From: an uncultured Clostridium sp. | Lineage (GTDB): Bacteria > Bacillota > Clostridia > Lachnospirales > Lachnospiraceae | NCBI GenBank assembly: GCA_945915475.1 | Contig: CAMEFI010000033.1 | Coordinates: forward strand, 1 to 35,112 | Length of the DNA stretch: 35,112 nucleotides | Reading direction: 5' to 3' | Shown: piece after piece, positions 25,608 through 34,064 of the stretch | Layout: every line of letters starts with the position of its first letter | Numbering within the stretch: the first letter of the stretch is position 1 | Notes under the pieces: generated by a model | Seen by the model: only the letters and a program-made list of their open reading frames with translations | What the model was told of the DNA's origin: nothing | Database searches by the model: none | Translations under genes and position numbers: made by a program

Positions 25608-26975
25608 TTATACTCCTTCTTTCATCCCACGTATAGCCTTACGGAACTGAAATACAAATAAAATCACGGTAAATGTCACTGCCATCGCATCTGCAATGGG
25701 TTCTGCCATATATACACCATTGGTCTTATTTGTCACAAAGTGTGGCACAATATAAATGAGTGGCAATAACAGCACAAACTTCCGTACAACTGCCACAATA
25801 ACAGAACTTACAGCATTACCAATTGCCACAAAGGTCATCTGGCAGGCAATCTGAATGCCAAATAAAAACATCACTCCACAATATATCCGCAATGCCTTTG
25901 CCGTAAAGTCTACCAACGATACATCAGAAGTAAATACCGACGCAAATACCCCGGGTACACTTTGTACCGCAAGCCAGATCAAAACAGAATAGGAAAGCGA
26001 TGCCGTAAGCAACAGCCGATAGGTCTTCTTCACACGTTCTGCATTTCCTGCACCATAGTTATAACTGGTAATGGGCTGGGCACCCTGACCCAGCCCCTGT
26101 AATGGAAGCAACGCAAACTGCATCACACTGGTAAGAATCGTCATAGCTCCTACCGCCACATCCCCACCATATTTCAACAAAGACGAATTGAAGCAAACCG
26201 ATATCACACTCTCACTTGCCTGCATCACAAAGGTCGACACACCCAAAGCCATGCAGGGAAGAATAATCTTTGTTTCCGGCATCAGATTCTTCCTTCGAAT
26301 CCGTAAAAATGTCTTCTTACCCAGCAGAAAAGATATTACCCATATACAGGAAACTCCCTGAGAAAGGATGGTTGCCAACGCTGCTCCCCTCACTCCTAAA
26401 TGAAGAACAAAAATAAAGATCGGATCCAGAATAATGTTGCATATCGCCCCAATCACAACTGTTAACATACCTGTTTTCGAAAATCCCTGACCGGTTACGA
26501 ATGCATTCATTCCCAGTGTCAGTTGTACAAATATGGTACCAATGGCATAAATATTCATATAAGCTACTGCATACTCAATGGTATTGTCACTGGCACCAAA
26601 TGCCATTAGAAAACTCCGGTTACCAATCAGCAAAATAATCGTCAGCAGAATGGAAATAAGAATCTGCATTGTAAAACAATTTCCCAGCGTCTTCTCTGCA
26701 GATTCCATATCATCTTTTCCCATAAAAATAGATGCCCTCGGTGCTCCACCAAAACCAACCAGGGCCGCAAAGGCAGAGATGATCATAATAATCGGCATAC
26801 AAACGCCCACACCGGTCAGTGCAAGACTTCCTTCTCCCGGAATGTGGCCAATATAGATTCGATCCACTATGTTATACAGCATATTCACCAGCTGCGATAC
26901 AACAGCAGGTAACGCCAGCTTTGCCAATAACTTCCCCACCGGTTCCGTTCCTAGAAATTCCTTGTTGTCACTCAT
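25608..26975 (-). CDS. MATE family efflux transporter
   Basis: A 455-residue membrane protein with about 12 hydrophobic helices. The opening TEPVGKLLAKLALPAVVSQLVN and the repeat pattern of MATE proteins (VGFGGAPRASIFMGKDD, and QGLGQGAQPITSYNYGAG in the second half) are clear. These antiport drugs or metabolites with Na+ or H+. The ATG at 26975 has GGAAGGAAG 8 bases upstream; the frame extends to 27017. It has its own TATAAT promoter. Confidence 0.92.
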   Translation of the reverse strand: MSDNKEFLGTEPVGKLLAKLALPAVVSQLVNMLYNIVDRIYIGHIPGEGSLALTGVGVCMPIIMIISAFAALVGFGGAPRASIFMGKDDMESAEKTLGNCFTMQILISILLTIILLIGNRSFLMAFGASDNTIEYAVAYMNIYAIGTIFVQLTLGMNAFVTGQGFSKTGMLTVVIGAICNIILDPIFIFVLHLGVRGAALATILSQGVSCIWVISFLLGKKTFLRIRRKNLMPETKIILPCMALGVSTFVMQASESVISVCFNSSLLKYGGDVAVGAMTILTSVMQFALLPLQGLGQGAQPITSYNYGAGNAERVKKTYRLLLTASLSYSVLIWLAVQSVPGVFASVFTSDVSLVDFTAKALRIYCGVMFLFGIQIACQMTFVAIGNAVSSVIVAVVRKFVLLLPLIYIVPHFVTNKTNGVYMAEPIADAMAVTFTVILFVFQFRKAIRGMKEGV

Positions 26976-27025
26976 TCTACTAACTTCCTTCCTTTTATAC
27001 GCAAGCACAGATTCCAATACTGACT

Positions 27026-27053
27026 ATTATACTCAAAAAATCAGCGAATACAA
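27026..27053 (-). promoter_or_regulatory. Promoter of MATE gene
   Basis: Minus strand TTGTAT, 16 bases, TATAAT, 50 bases before the start codon. Confidence 0.5.
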
Positions 27054-27192
27054 TCCTAATTTCCAGGATACCTGTGCATGCGAAAAAAGGAAGGAATCAA
27101 ACATATCCTAATCGATTCGTTGTAATTCGATGCAGCCCATACCATTTTCACTGCATCTTTCCCCATTCGGAGACTTCACGATTTCGTTATAT

Positions 27193-28344
27193 TCACGATC
27201 TATATCTGCCATGTTTCTCAATAATGTATTGTCCAAGTAACTGCAGCCTTTCCCATGTGTGTGCAAAAAACATCTCGTAGGCCGGGCAAAGATAATTCAC
27301 ATCCAACCAACCATTCGTTGTTGTTTCTTTCCACCTTCTACATCCCCCTTTGCACAAAGAGAAATACGGACAATCCTTACACTTTGAAGCAATCTCTTTG
27401 GAACAATCCACAAACTGCTTTGCTTTTTCCGAACCAATCAGCTTCTGAAAAGAATCCGCTACCGATCCCAGTTTCCACTCATCCATGCAGTAGAAATCAC
27501 ATGGATAAACGCTTCCATCCCCCTCTACCACAAAGTAGCAGGTACAATATCCATTCATTCCGCATTCTTCTGCAGGATAACCCGCTGCCACCTGTGCCAG
27601 ATTCGAAAACATACGAATATCCATCTGCTCTCCTTTACAAAAGTCATCATACCACAGATCAAAGAATTTACATAGAAATCCGCCGTACTGCTCCGGCTTC
27701 ACCGCATATTCCTTCCTTTCTTTGGAATATGCATGCTCACAAGCCCGAATCTGTTCATCCATACAAGGTATGAACTGAACATACCGAAATCTGTTTCTTT
27801 TATAAAAGTGATACAGGTAGGAAGCCTTATCTGCAGAATCATTAGTAATCACACTCAAAATATTATACTCCACATGATATTGTTCAAACAAACTCACCGC
27901 ACGCATCACCTTTTCAAAAGTTGGATTGCCGGATACATCCAACCGGTATCGATCATGAATTTTCTTCGGTCCGTCTAATGACAATCCCACCAGAAAATGA
28001 TTCTCTGACAGGAACTGCGCCCATTCTTCATCGATCAGAATTCCATTGGTCTGTATGGTATTCTCAATGGTGAGATTCTTTGTATTGTATTTTCTCTGTA
28101 ATGCCACTACTTTCCGAAAGAACTCCACCCCCGCAAGTGTTGGTTCTCCACCTTGAAAGGCAAAGGCTACATATCCTTCTGCATAATCAATTGCCTGAAC
28201 AATCAACCGTTCCAAGGTCTCCTCACTCATAAATCCTTTACTGTACTCCTCCCGATTGCTGCTCAAACATTTGTAGAAACAGTATTTACAGTCTATATTG
28301 CAATTTGCGGATGATGGTTTGATCAAAATGCTTGCTGCCGGCAT
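27193..28344 (-). CDS. Radical SAM/SPASM protein, anaerobic sulfatase maturase-like
   Basis: A 383-residue radical SAM enzyme with the cluster motif C15-x3-C19-x2-C22 in SANCNIDCKYC, then QGGEPTLAG and LSLDGPKKIHDRYR, the latter typical of anaerobic sulfatase-maturating enzymes. The C-terminal SPASM-type cysteine set includes CGMNGYCTC, YPCDFYC and CKDCPYFSLCKGGC, for two auxiliary 4Fe-4S clusters. The family oxidises a Ser or Cys of a sulfatase to formylglycine. AGGAGG lies 10 bases before the ATG. The gene immediately upstream is a C-terminal sulfatase remnant, which supports this assignment. The protein is intact and may now serve a sulfatase elsewhere, or modify a peptide. Confidence 0.9.
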   Translation of the reverse strand: MPAASILIKPSSANCNIDCKYCFYKCLSSNREEYSKGFMSEETLERLIVQAIDYAEGYVAFAFQGGEPTLAGVEFFRKVVALQRKYNTKNLTIENTIQTNGILIDEEWAQFLSENHFLVGLSLDGPKKIHDRYRLDVSGNPTFEKVMRAVSLFEQYHVEYNILSVITNDSADKASYLYHFYKRNRFRYVQFIPCMDEQIRACEHAYSKERKEYAVKPEQYGGFLCKFFDLWYDDFCKGEQMDIRMFSNLAQVAAGYPAEECGMNGYCTCYFVVEGDGSVYPCDFYCMDEWKLGSVADSFQKLIGSEKAKQFVDCSKEIASKCKDCPYFSLCKGGCRRWKETTTNGWLDVNYLCPAYEMFFAHTWERLQLLGQYIIEKHGRYRS

Positions 28345-28358
28345 ATGTATATCTCCTC

Positions 28359-28760
28359 CTATTCAACCGAAGATAATTTCTTTAATTCCTCTTCCGGATC
28401 GATTACAGATGGATACTGGTGAAGTACAATCTTATCCGCGCGACCTGTAAACTCAAATGGCGATTCATAATCCGATGTAATCGGACTATATGGATTCGCC
28501 AGAAGACTGGAAGAAAATCCAACCATATAGGCAAGTTCTGTTACAGCGGTGGATCCCACTGCACGATCATCCACATAAAGTGTTACTCTGGCATTTTTCG
28601 TTGTCTCATCAAATACAAAAGAAAATGAAACCTTTACATCTCCTAAAGGTATCTCCTCCTCAGAAACCGCTTTATAATAATGCATTTTATTCTGATTGTA
28701 TACATATTGAAGTTTATTGTCCTTGATATAGAATGTAACTCCAGATGTTCTATAACTTTC
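28359..28760 (-). pseudogene. Arylsulfatase C-terminal remnant
   Basis: Only the last ~130 residues of a sulfatase remain. The frame reads back past the ATG at 28685 as TFYIKDNKLQYVYN, a typical arylsulfatase stretch, and continues with VKVSFSFVFDE, ARVTLYVDDRAVGS, a SPITSDYESPFEFTG ending and a closing beta strand IVLHQYP. The catalytic N-terminal domain with the CxPxR or SxPxR motif is absent. The upstream edge (about 28735-28760) is joined to an ABC ATPase fragment in another frame. Confidence 0.75.
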
Positions 28761-29125
28761 TGTTCCCTCTCTTCTTTTGGAAGATCTCTGAGACCAAATC
28801 CTACATTATCTTTTATCTTCAACCACGGAAGCAACCGGTGATCCTGAAATACCATTCCACATCGAGGTCCGGGACTAACGACTGCATGACCATTTCTCTC
28901 AACGATACCGTCTTCATAGTCCACCAGTCCACACATAATCTTAAGTAATGTGCTCTTTCCACATCCACTGTGCCCCACAATAGTAATAAACTCACCTTTC
29001 TTAATCTGGAGATTAATATCTTTCAGCACATCTATCGGCTGTTTGTCCACCAGAAACTGTTTATTCAAATGTTCAATGTTAATAATATATTCGCTCTTTT
29101 TTTCATTCTGTGCCGCATCTCCCAT
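28735..29125 (-). pseudogene. Truncated ABC transporter ATPase (nitrate/sulfonate type)
   Basis: The first ~131 residues match an SsuB/TauB-like ATPase: Walker A GHSGCGKST (51-59) and Q-loop MVFQDHRLLPWL (91-102). The signature LSGG and Walker B are missing; after LEL the frame runs 29 unrelated codons to a stop at 28643. Normal length is about 250. AGGAGG lies 7 bases upstream and the promoter is intact, so a short dead protein may still be made. It is consistent with a former sulfate ester or sulfonate uptake locus. Confidence 0.85.
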
Positions 29126-29158
29126 TTTTCTTCCTCCTGTTCTCTTCGATATGTCCGT

Positions 29159-29187
29159 ATTATATTGTCACTTTTCCTATCAGTAAA
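29159..29187 (-). promoter_or_regulatory. Promoter of the ABC/sulfatase remnant operon
   Basis: Minus strand TTTACT, 17 bases, TATAAT, 33 bases before the start codon. It would still transcribe the intact radical SAM gene. Confidence 0.55.
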
Positions 29188-29196
29188 GTATGTTTT

Positions 29197-29212
29197 GAGA
29201 AAACGTTTTCAA
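29197..29212. promoter_or_regulatory. LacI/CcpA-type operator
   Basis: Perfect 12-bp palindrome GAAAACGTTTTC (29199-29210) just upstream of the -35. The 14-base core AGAAAACGTTTTCA differs from the cre consensus TGNNANCGNNWNCA only at the first base. Confidence 0.45.
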
Positions 29213-29278
29213 CTCATTGCCGTAAAACGTCACTTTTTTTGAGTTTTCTTATATGATTCTTTCATAATCCAAGCATAT

Positions 29279-29710
29279 TTATCCGTCATTATATATTTTC
29301 ATGAAAACGTAATCAGTCAATAAATTCAATACTTTCAGCAGTTTTAAAGCAAAAAAACAGACCGGAACAGAATTTTTTATCCCATTCCGGTCTGTTTTCA
29401 CAAACAAAAATTCAATTTTATCCCCCACATCAATCGCAATAATCTCTTTTACAATATCTCTTATTGTATCCTCTTCCATCGGTATGTCTTTGACTGTCGT
29501 ATCCATATCCATCGTAGTACGCTCTGTAATACCAATCATAGATGAAATCAAAAGACCACCCTTTAATATAATATTTTTCTTATACCTTGAAACAGAAAGT
29601 CTTTCCAATATTCTTTCAAACAAAAACATTTGCAAAACCTCTTGTGGCATAAGACTATTCTTCTTTGCAACATTACGGATTGCCCCTTTTAGCTGCTCTG
29701 GTGTCTTCAC
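29279..29710 (-). pseudogene. Truncated AbiEii nucleotidyltransferase toxin
   Basis: The toxin of a type IV AbiE system, cut short. Residues 1-106 match AbiEii: the opening region, ILKGGLLISS (48-57) with the KGG motif, and TTMDMDTTVKD (65-75) with the metal Asp residues. Normal length is about 280-300. From residue 107 the frame reads through a strong terminator hairpin and ends after 37 non-family residues. The C-terminal half with the helical domain is lost, so it is probably inactive. It starts 11 bases after AbiEi. Confidence 0.8.
29351..29398 (-). terminator. Strong Rho-independent terminator inside truncated toxin frame
   Basis: Perfect 14-bp stem AAAACAGACCGGAA (29354-29367) and TTCCGGTCTGTTTT (29385-29398), 17-base loop, and seven T on the minus strand. 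It starts where toxin homology stops. Confidence 0.85.
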
Positions 29711-29721
29711 ACTAGCTCCTC

Positions 29722-30339
29722 CTATGTTAATACATCCATATAATCGCGAATCTTTTCTTCCACTCCAAATACTTTCGCATATTTAAGTAGTCTTCTGGCA
29801 TTATATTCTCCGTTAAAATACTCTTTGATAGCTTGAATATACAATTGCTTATCAACTTCGTTTTTTAACATTACTAAATCGCAAATACATCTTTCTTTAT
29901 CATAAAGTATTACTTTATTTCCTAGACTGGTATCTGTATAAGTAATACCTAAATCCCATACCTTCTTTTGAACATAATGAAATTTAATTTTTTCATTATC
30001 CTTCTTAATTCTCGTGCTGTTAAAACCTTGCGGAACGGTCACTGATATGATATGCGGAACTCTGTCTGACATCCCCCATAAATACAAAGCTGTACCATAG
30101 GAAAAAACCATTTTCTCACTTCTTTTTTGTAGGACTGCATATTCATCCGGAAATTCACCTGCCAGCGAGTACAATCCTTTCGCTTCCTTAATCAATCTGC
30201 CATCCTCTACAAAAGATTTAATTAAACCTCTATATAGCCCTGCAGCTTCTATCTGCTTTGTAGTGACGATTCCAGAATTCTTTTTTCCGATTCTTTCAAT
30301 GATTTGAAATATTTCATCCATATTATTTCTGATAGTCAT
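29722..30339 (-). CDS. AbiEi-type antitoxin
   Basis: A 205-residue protein of the AbiEi antitoxin/transcriptional regulator family: N-terminal winged-helix (VTTKQIEAAGLYRGLIKSFV, GRLIKEAKGLYSLAG), then the conserved SYGTALYLWGMSDRVPHIISVTVP and the C-terminal domain with DKERCICDLV. AbiEi represses its own operon by binding inverted repeats and antagonises AbiEii. It looks complete, while its partner is truncated. GGGGGCGAT site 7 bases before ATG. Confidence 0.88.
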   Translation of the reverse strand: MTIRNNMDEIFQIIERIGKKNSGIVTTKQIEAAGLYRGLIKSFVEDGRLIKEAKGLYSLAGEFPDEYAVLQKRSEKMVFSYGTALYLWGMSDRVPHIISVTVPQGFNSTRIKKDNEKIKFHYVQKKVWDLGITYTDTSLGNKVILYDKERCICDLVMLKNEVDKQLYIQAIKEYFNGEYNARRLLKYAKVFGVEEKIRDYMDVLT

Positions 30340-30371
30340 TTTATATATCGCCCCCTTACAATCGTGCTTTT

Positions 30372-30400
30372 ATTTTACCATTCTAAATGCCAAATGTAAA
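30372..30400 (-). promoter_or_regulatory. Promoter of AbiE operon
   Basis: Minus strand TTTACA, 17 bases, TAAAAT, 33 bases before the AbiEi start. Confidence 0.6.
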
Positions 30401-30518
30401 CATAATTATATTATTTCAAACAATACTTTAATTTATACTGCAATCAAATACCAAAATATTGCTTTTTTTTAACTATGTATATCCTGTGTACTCGTTTAGT
30501 CTCCATATAATAAATCGT

Positions 30519-30537
30519 TGTCACCAAAATGGTGACA
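30519..30537. repeat. Inverted repeat TGTCACC-AAAAT-GGTGACA
   Basis: Perfect 7-bp arms with a 5-base centre, in the 290-base AT-rich gap between the AbiEi and XRE genes. A second, imperfect inverted repeat (TTGCTTGCATA ... TATAAGCATGCAA, 30554-30582) follows. Operator sites for AbiEi or the XRE protein are inferred. Nothing else is seen in this gap. Confidence 0.5.
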
Positions 30538-30632
30538 TGCTGTTTTCAAGGCGTTGCTTGCATATTTTTTATAAGCATGCAACAATTGAATAGAACTTGC
30601 AAGTGAAAACAATAGGAAAGGAGCTAAAATTT

Positions 30633-30929
30633 ATGGCAGAATTTGGAGAACAACTTAGAAAGGCACGGGAAGCGAAAGGAATGACTCAACAAACACTCGC
30701 TGAAAAAGTATATGTAACAAGGCAGGCTGTTTCAAGGTGGGAATGCGGAGACCGATATCCTGATCTGATTACTACTAAAAAGATATCTGTGATTTTGGAT
30801 GTAAGTATTGATGAACTAGTATCTAAAAATGAAATGACTTTTATCGCGGAAAGAAATCCAATTATCGACAAATCTGCAATCAATAATTTGATTGTACCGA
30901 TTGTGCTTGCACAAATCGGTATAATGTGA
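30633..30929 (+). CDS. Short XRE family regulator, possibly truncated
   Basis: A 98-residue protein with an XRE helix-turn-helix (residues 5-60: LRKAREAKGMTQQTLAEKV and VTRQAVSRWECGDRYPDL). Relatives continue into a membrane-spanning region; here the chain ends after NNLIVPIVLAQIGIM, at the point where that segment would begin, so a 3' truncation is likely. The ATG at 30633 has AAAGGAG 10 bases upstream and is preferred to the TTG at 30597. Confidence 0.8.
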   Translation: MAEFGEQLRKAREAKGMTQQTLAEKVYVTRQAVSRWECGDRYPDLITTKKISVILDVSIDELVSKNEMTFIAERNPIIDKSAINNLIVPIVLAQIGIM

Positions 30930-30978
30930 AAACCACATGGAGCCGGCAGGCGACATGATATAATGTATTATAAAAAAA

Positions 30979-31569
30979 ATGAGGAAAACAGTTCAAAACG
31001 ATGGATTAACCAGCGAACATACAATCCATTTACCCAAAATTATAGCTACATATATAGTGACAGTCACAGGAATTGGATTGATAATCTATGGAATCGTAAA
31101 AGTTGCATTCTATTATATTGCTATAAATGCTGATGTAAAAGTCGTAGTAACATTTTTTTGTATATCTTTTATCCTCATTGTTTTTTTGATTTGGCTATTA
31201 CTATTTCCAATCACCAAAAGAATGGATGCGAAATGCCATATTCCAATGAGAAACATTTTTGTAATAGTCCTGGCATATTTAATGTTTTTATTCGGAGCAA
31301 TTATGTGTGTCCAAAACCTTATAAAAGCACAAAAGGATATTGTATGCGGACGCCAAAGTATGATTATCTATGATTGCTACTATATTTCTTCCCATAGCAG
31401 GTACAAAGGAACCACCTACGATTTGTCTGGAAATTGTGAAAGTGGACATGTTGAATTTGATATAACAGGAATCGGAAAAGATACGTTAGAAAAAATGAAA
31501 GGAAAAAGTGTGCGAGTTTCTTTCTATCCAAATACCCAGTGCGTTTACTTTGCGGAAATTGTGGAATAA
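30979..31569 (+). CDS. Small membrane protein of unknown function
   Basis: A 196-residue protein with three hydrophobic segments (about residues 20-45, 55-77 and 90-108) and a soluble C-terminal domain with GTTYDLSGNCESGHVEFDITG. I do not recognise the family. The ATG at 30979 has no ribosome binding site and follows a poly-A run, so the N-terminus may be lost or wrong. It follows the XRE gene by 49 bases, which include an unusually GC-rich patch (GGAGCCGGCAGGCGACATG). Confidence 0.6.
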   Translation: MRKTVQNDGLTSEHTIHLPKIIATYIVTVTGIGLIIYGIVKVAFYYIAINADVKVVVTFFCISFILIVFLIWLLLFPITKRMDAKCHIPMRNIFVIVLAYLMFLFGAIMCVQNLIKAQKDIVCGRQSMIIYDCYYISSHSRYKGTTYDLSGNCESGHVEFDITGIGKDTLEKMKGKSVRVSFYPNTQCVYFAEIVE

Positions 31570-31597
31570 TAAAGAAATCATCTCTGATAGACATAAT

Positions 31598-31630
31598 GGG
31601 ACATATCACTATATGATATGTCCCCTCTTT
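31598..31630 (+). terminator. Hairpin after small membrane protein gene
   Basis: GGGACATATC (31598-31607) pairs with GATATGTCCC (31615-31624), followed by CTCTTT; the T-run is short. Lies between convergent genes. Confidence 0.6.
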
Positions 31631-31651
31631 GCACTCATCTAAATATTCTCC

Positions 31652-33199
31652 TTAACGTATTCTCTCAATCATACACTCATGATGTTTCTTCTCATCATAA
31701 TTGATTGCAACCAGCAATACCTCCGGATATTGTTCTACTTTCTGGATATAGTTTCTATCCTTAATCTGTTTCATTGCCTCTTCACAGGAAGCATTTACCT
31801 TAAGTTCCAAAATAATAGCAGGCTTATCTTTCTTTCGTGGAATAAAAATATAATCGCAATATCCTTTTCCTGCCTTTGCTTCCCTCTCTATCCTGTATTC
31901 ATCCCTTGCCGCAAGATAGCATAGCGTTATCACACAGGATAATGAGTTTTCATCACTATACTTCAAAAATGGTATTTCCCTGTCATGAACCTTCTCTAAC
32001 ATTGCTGCAACCTTCTTTTCGTCACATGCCAATGTTGCCTCTAATATTTCTTTCGAACTATCAACAATTTCTTTTACTTCACCCATGCTTTTTCTGGCTA
32101 ATACTTCCTGATATTTTTCCATCAATTCAAAATTGGGTATTCGCAAACATTCATCATGATAAGAAAGAAATCCATATACCACCATAGCAGACAATATCTC
32201 ATCGCGGCTATTGAGTTCCTGTTCCGCCGCACTATAACCATTCAACTTGACCCGAACCGCTAGTCCCGATACCATTTTAACGATATCCTCTCTCACCGCA
32301 TCCACGTTATGTTCAATACAGTGTGCTATTTCATTCATCGGTCCTGTCTCCGTCCAGTAATTTGCACATTTACCATCTGTTAAAGCAAAATGAACCGAGC
32401 GAGGATTAAACAATCTTCTACCATCACTCAGATAATAACCATCATACCATTCAGCCAATTCCGCATAAGAAACCGTTTGATGTTTCTCTGTCAATTCTTT
32501 CACTTCAGTTTCGTTAAAGCCAAAATAGATATCATAAGTATTATCGTTCATAAAATTATACTCACGAAACATATTTAATTCAGAACCACTGGAATACTTT
32601 GCAATTGGCAGCACTCCTGTCATATATGCCAGTTCTACATATGGTTGATCCTTCAGTAACCCTTTCAAAAATTCCAAATAGGAAGTCTGGTCATTTCTTG
32701 ACATGAAATCCTTATAAAATATAGAATCCCACTCATCTATAATAAATATAAAAGAATCCCCGGTATTCAGCAGCATATCACTTAGCGAAAAGTATTTTTT
32801 TCCATTCAGTTTCGGATATACCTCTAATAAATCCTGCTTTAATTTCTCCATCACGCTTAGTATATAATCACGATAGGAAGAGCACATATCCGGTATCCGG
32901 CTCAAATCCATATAGATTACATTATGCTGATTTAAATCCTTCTCATACAAAGCGGATGCCGCAACCTGCAAGTCATCAAACATAATATGTGCATCATACC
33001 CTTTTGTATAGTAGGCACCCAACATATTCGCGTTTACTGTTTTTCCAAAGCGTCTTGGTCTTGTGATACAAATGTATTTACTTTTCGTATTCATGTTCCG
33101 GGATATATCGGCAATAAGCATACTCTTATCTACATAAATTTCATCATTTAATGCATCCTGAAACAATCGTTTTGGAATATTTGTATTTAAATAGTTCAT
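31652..33199 (-). CDS. AAA-ATPase-like / PD-(D/E)XK nuclease protein (DUF1703 type)
   Basis: A 515-residue protein of a family often present in many copies in gut Firmicutes and Bacteroides. The N-terminus has a P-loop-like RPRRFGKT (about 46-53), a Walker B-like FIIDEWDSIF, and the conserved YMTGVLPIAKY pattern. The C-terminus has the nuclease core YCDYIFIPRKKDKPAIILELKV with Asp and ExK residues in place. The function is unknown; roles in defence, transposition or genome maintenance have been suggested for relatives. AGGAGG lies 6 bases before the ATG. It appears complete and monocistronic. Confidence 0.88.
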   Translation of the reverse strand: MNYLNTNIPKRLFQDALNDEIYVDKSMLIADISRNMNTKSKYICITRPRRFGKTVNANMLGAYYTKGYDAHIMFDDLQVAASALYEKDLNQHNVIYMDLSRIPDMCSSYRDYILSVMEKLKQDLLEVYPKLNGKKYFSLSDMLLNTGDSFIFIIDEWDSIFYKDFMSRNDQTSYLEFLKGLLKDQPYVELAYMTGVLPIAKYSSGSELNMFREYNFMNDNTYDIYFGFNETEVKELTEKHQTVSYAELAEWYDGYYLSDGRRLFNPRSVHFALTDGKCANYWTETGPMNEIAHCIEHNVDAVREDIVKMVSGLAVRVKLNGYSAAEQELNSRDEILSAMVVYGFLSYHDECLRIPNFELMEKYQEVLARKSMGEVKEIVDSSKEILEATLACDEKKVAAMLEKVHDREIPFLKYSDENSLSCVITLCYLAARDEYRIEREAKAGKGYCDYIFIPRKKDKPAIILELKVNASCEEAMKQIKDRNYIQKVEQYPEVLLVAINYDEKKHHECMIERIR

Positions 33200-33225
33200 A
33201 GACGCCTCCTTCTCGCATTTTCTAT

Positions 33226-33255
33226 ATTATATACCACAAATCACCATAAAGTAAA
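33226..33255 (-). promoter_or_regulatory. Promoter of DUF1703-type gene
   Basis: Minus strand TTTACT, 18 bases, TATAAT, 26 bases before the start codon. Confidence 0.5.
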
Positions 33256-33298
33256 CACATCTCTTACACCAGACTCATCATAATCGCAACTCTAATAC

Positions 33299-33324
33299 GA
33301 AAAACAACCCGCTGTACCAGCGGG
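33299..33324 (-). terminator. Rho-independent terminator of bioBY
   Basis: Minus strand CCCGCTG-GTA-CAGCGGG followed by TTGTTTTT, about 140 bases after the bioY stop. The stretch between them holds no recognised gene. Confidence 0.75.
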
Positions 33325-33461
33325 ATCCTTTGGCATCCTCTATACCAAACGAACCTCATTAACCGGTACACCGGGTTTTGTTCTTCTATCCATAACATTT
33401 CCCTTGGATAAGTTATAACATATTCCAGAGAAAAAGAAAAGAAAGCTATTTAAGTATTTTT

Positions 33462-34064
33462 CTACGCCTCTAATCCTGCCATCTTCAAAGCCTTCCGAAT
33501 CTGCGGTCCGAAAAATGCTGCCAGCACCATCTTGATCAAATCTCCAGGAATAAATGGAATCACACCTGCCCATAAAGCTGCCATAAAATCCATTTGTGCC
33601 TGATAAGCCAGCCATACTGTTCCCAAAGCATAACAAACAATGATTCCCACCACCATGCCAATCATACTTTGCACAAACTTGCCATGAAACTTATCAATGA
33701 GAATTCCCGCAATGACTGCCATAGGAATAAATCCAATCAGATAACCGCCTGTCGGACCAATCAGTTTAGCAGGTCCTCCTGTAAAACCGGAAAATACCGG
33801 TACACCCACCAGACCAATTGCCAGATAAACAATATAACTAAGGGTACCTTTCTTCATTCCCAGAATATAGAGTGCAAAATAAACTGCAAGATTCGTCAGG
33901 GAAATCGGCACAGGACCAATTGGAATGGATAACGGTGCCAATACACAGGTAACTGCCGTCATTACTGCGATTAATGCAAGGGTTTTCGTTGCAATCTTCT
34001 GTTTGCCGGAAGTATTCACTTCCGTAGTTTCATTTGTCATATTTACTTCTTTTGCCTTACTCAT
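33462..34064 (-). CDS. bioY: Biotin transporter S component BioY
   Basis: The biotin-binding membrane component of an ECF transporter. The 200-residue protein has a short polar N-terminus and then about six hydrophobic helices; GLVGVPVFSGFTGGPAKLIGPTGGYLIGF and the C-terminal FIPGDLIKMVLAAFFGP are the BioY signatures. No ECF ATPases (EcfA) or EcfT are in the window, so it probably uses a shared module. Its ATG overlaps the bioB stop as ATGA, showing translational coupling. Confidence 0.95.
   Translation of the reverse strand: MSKAKEVNMTNETTEVNTSGKQKIATKTLALIAVMTAVTCVLAPLSIPIGPVPISLTNLAVYFALYILGMKKGTLSYIVYLAIGLVGVPVFSGFTGGPAKLIGPTGGYLIGFIPMAVIAGILIDKFHGKFVQSMIGMVVGIIVCYALGTVWLAYQAQMDFMAALWAGVIPFIPGDLIKMVLAAFFGPQIRKALKMAGLEA

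Noticed and set aside
28643-29125. 160-residue frame as a functional ATPase
   Set aside because: Walker B and the LSGG signature are missing and the last 29 residues are out-of-frame sulfatase sequence.
7501-29398. Hairpins at 7501 and 29354 share the core AGACCGGA and might be copies of one mobile repeat
   Set aside because: Flanks, stem lengths and loops differ, and no target duplications are seen; two similar terminators are a simpler reading.
33340-33636. 98-residue frame overlapping bioY; its tail could be a 17-residue frame 33340-33393
   Set aside because: Most of it is bioY in another frame. The short tail has only a weak AGGG site and no relatives I recognise.
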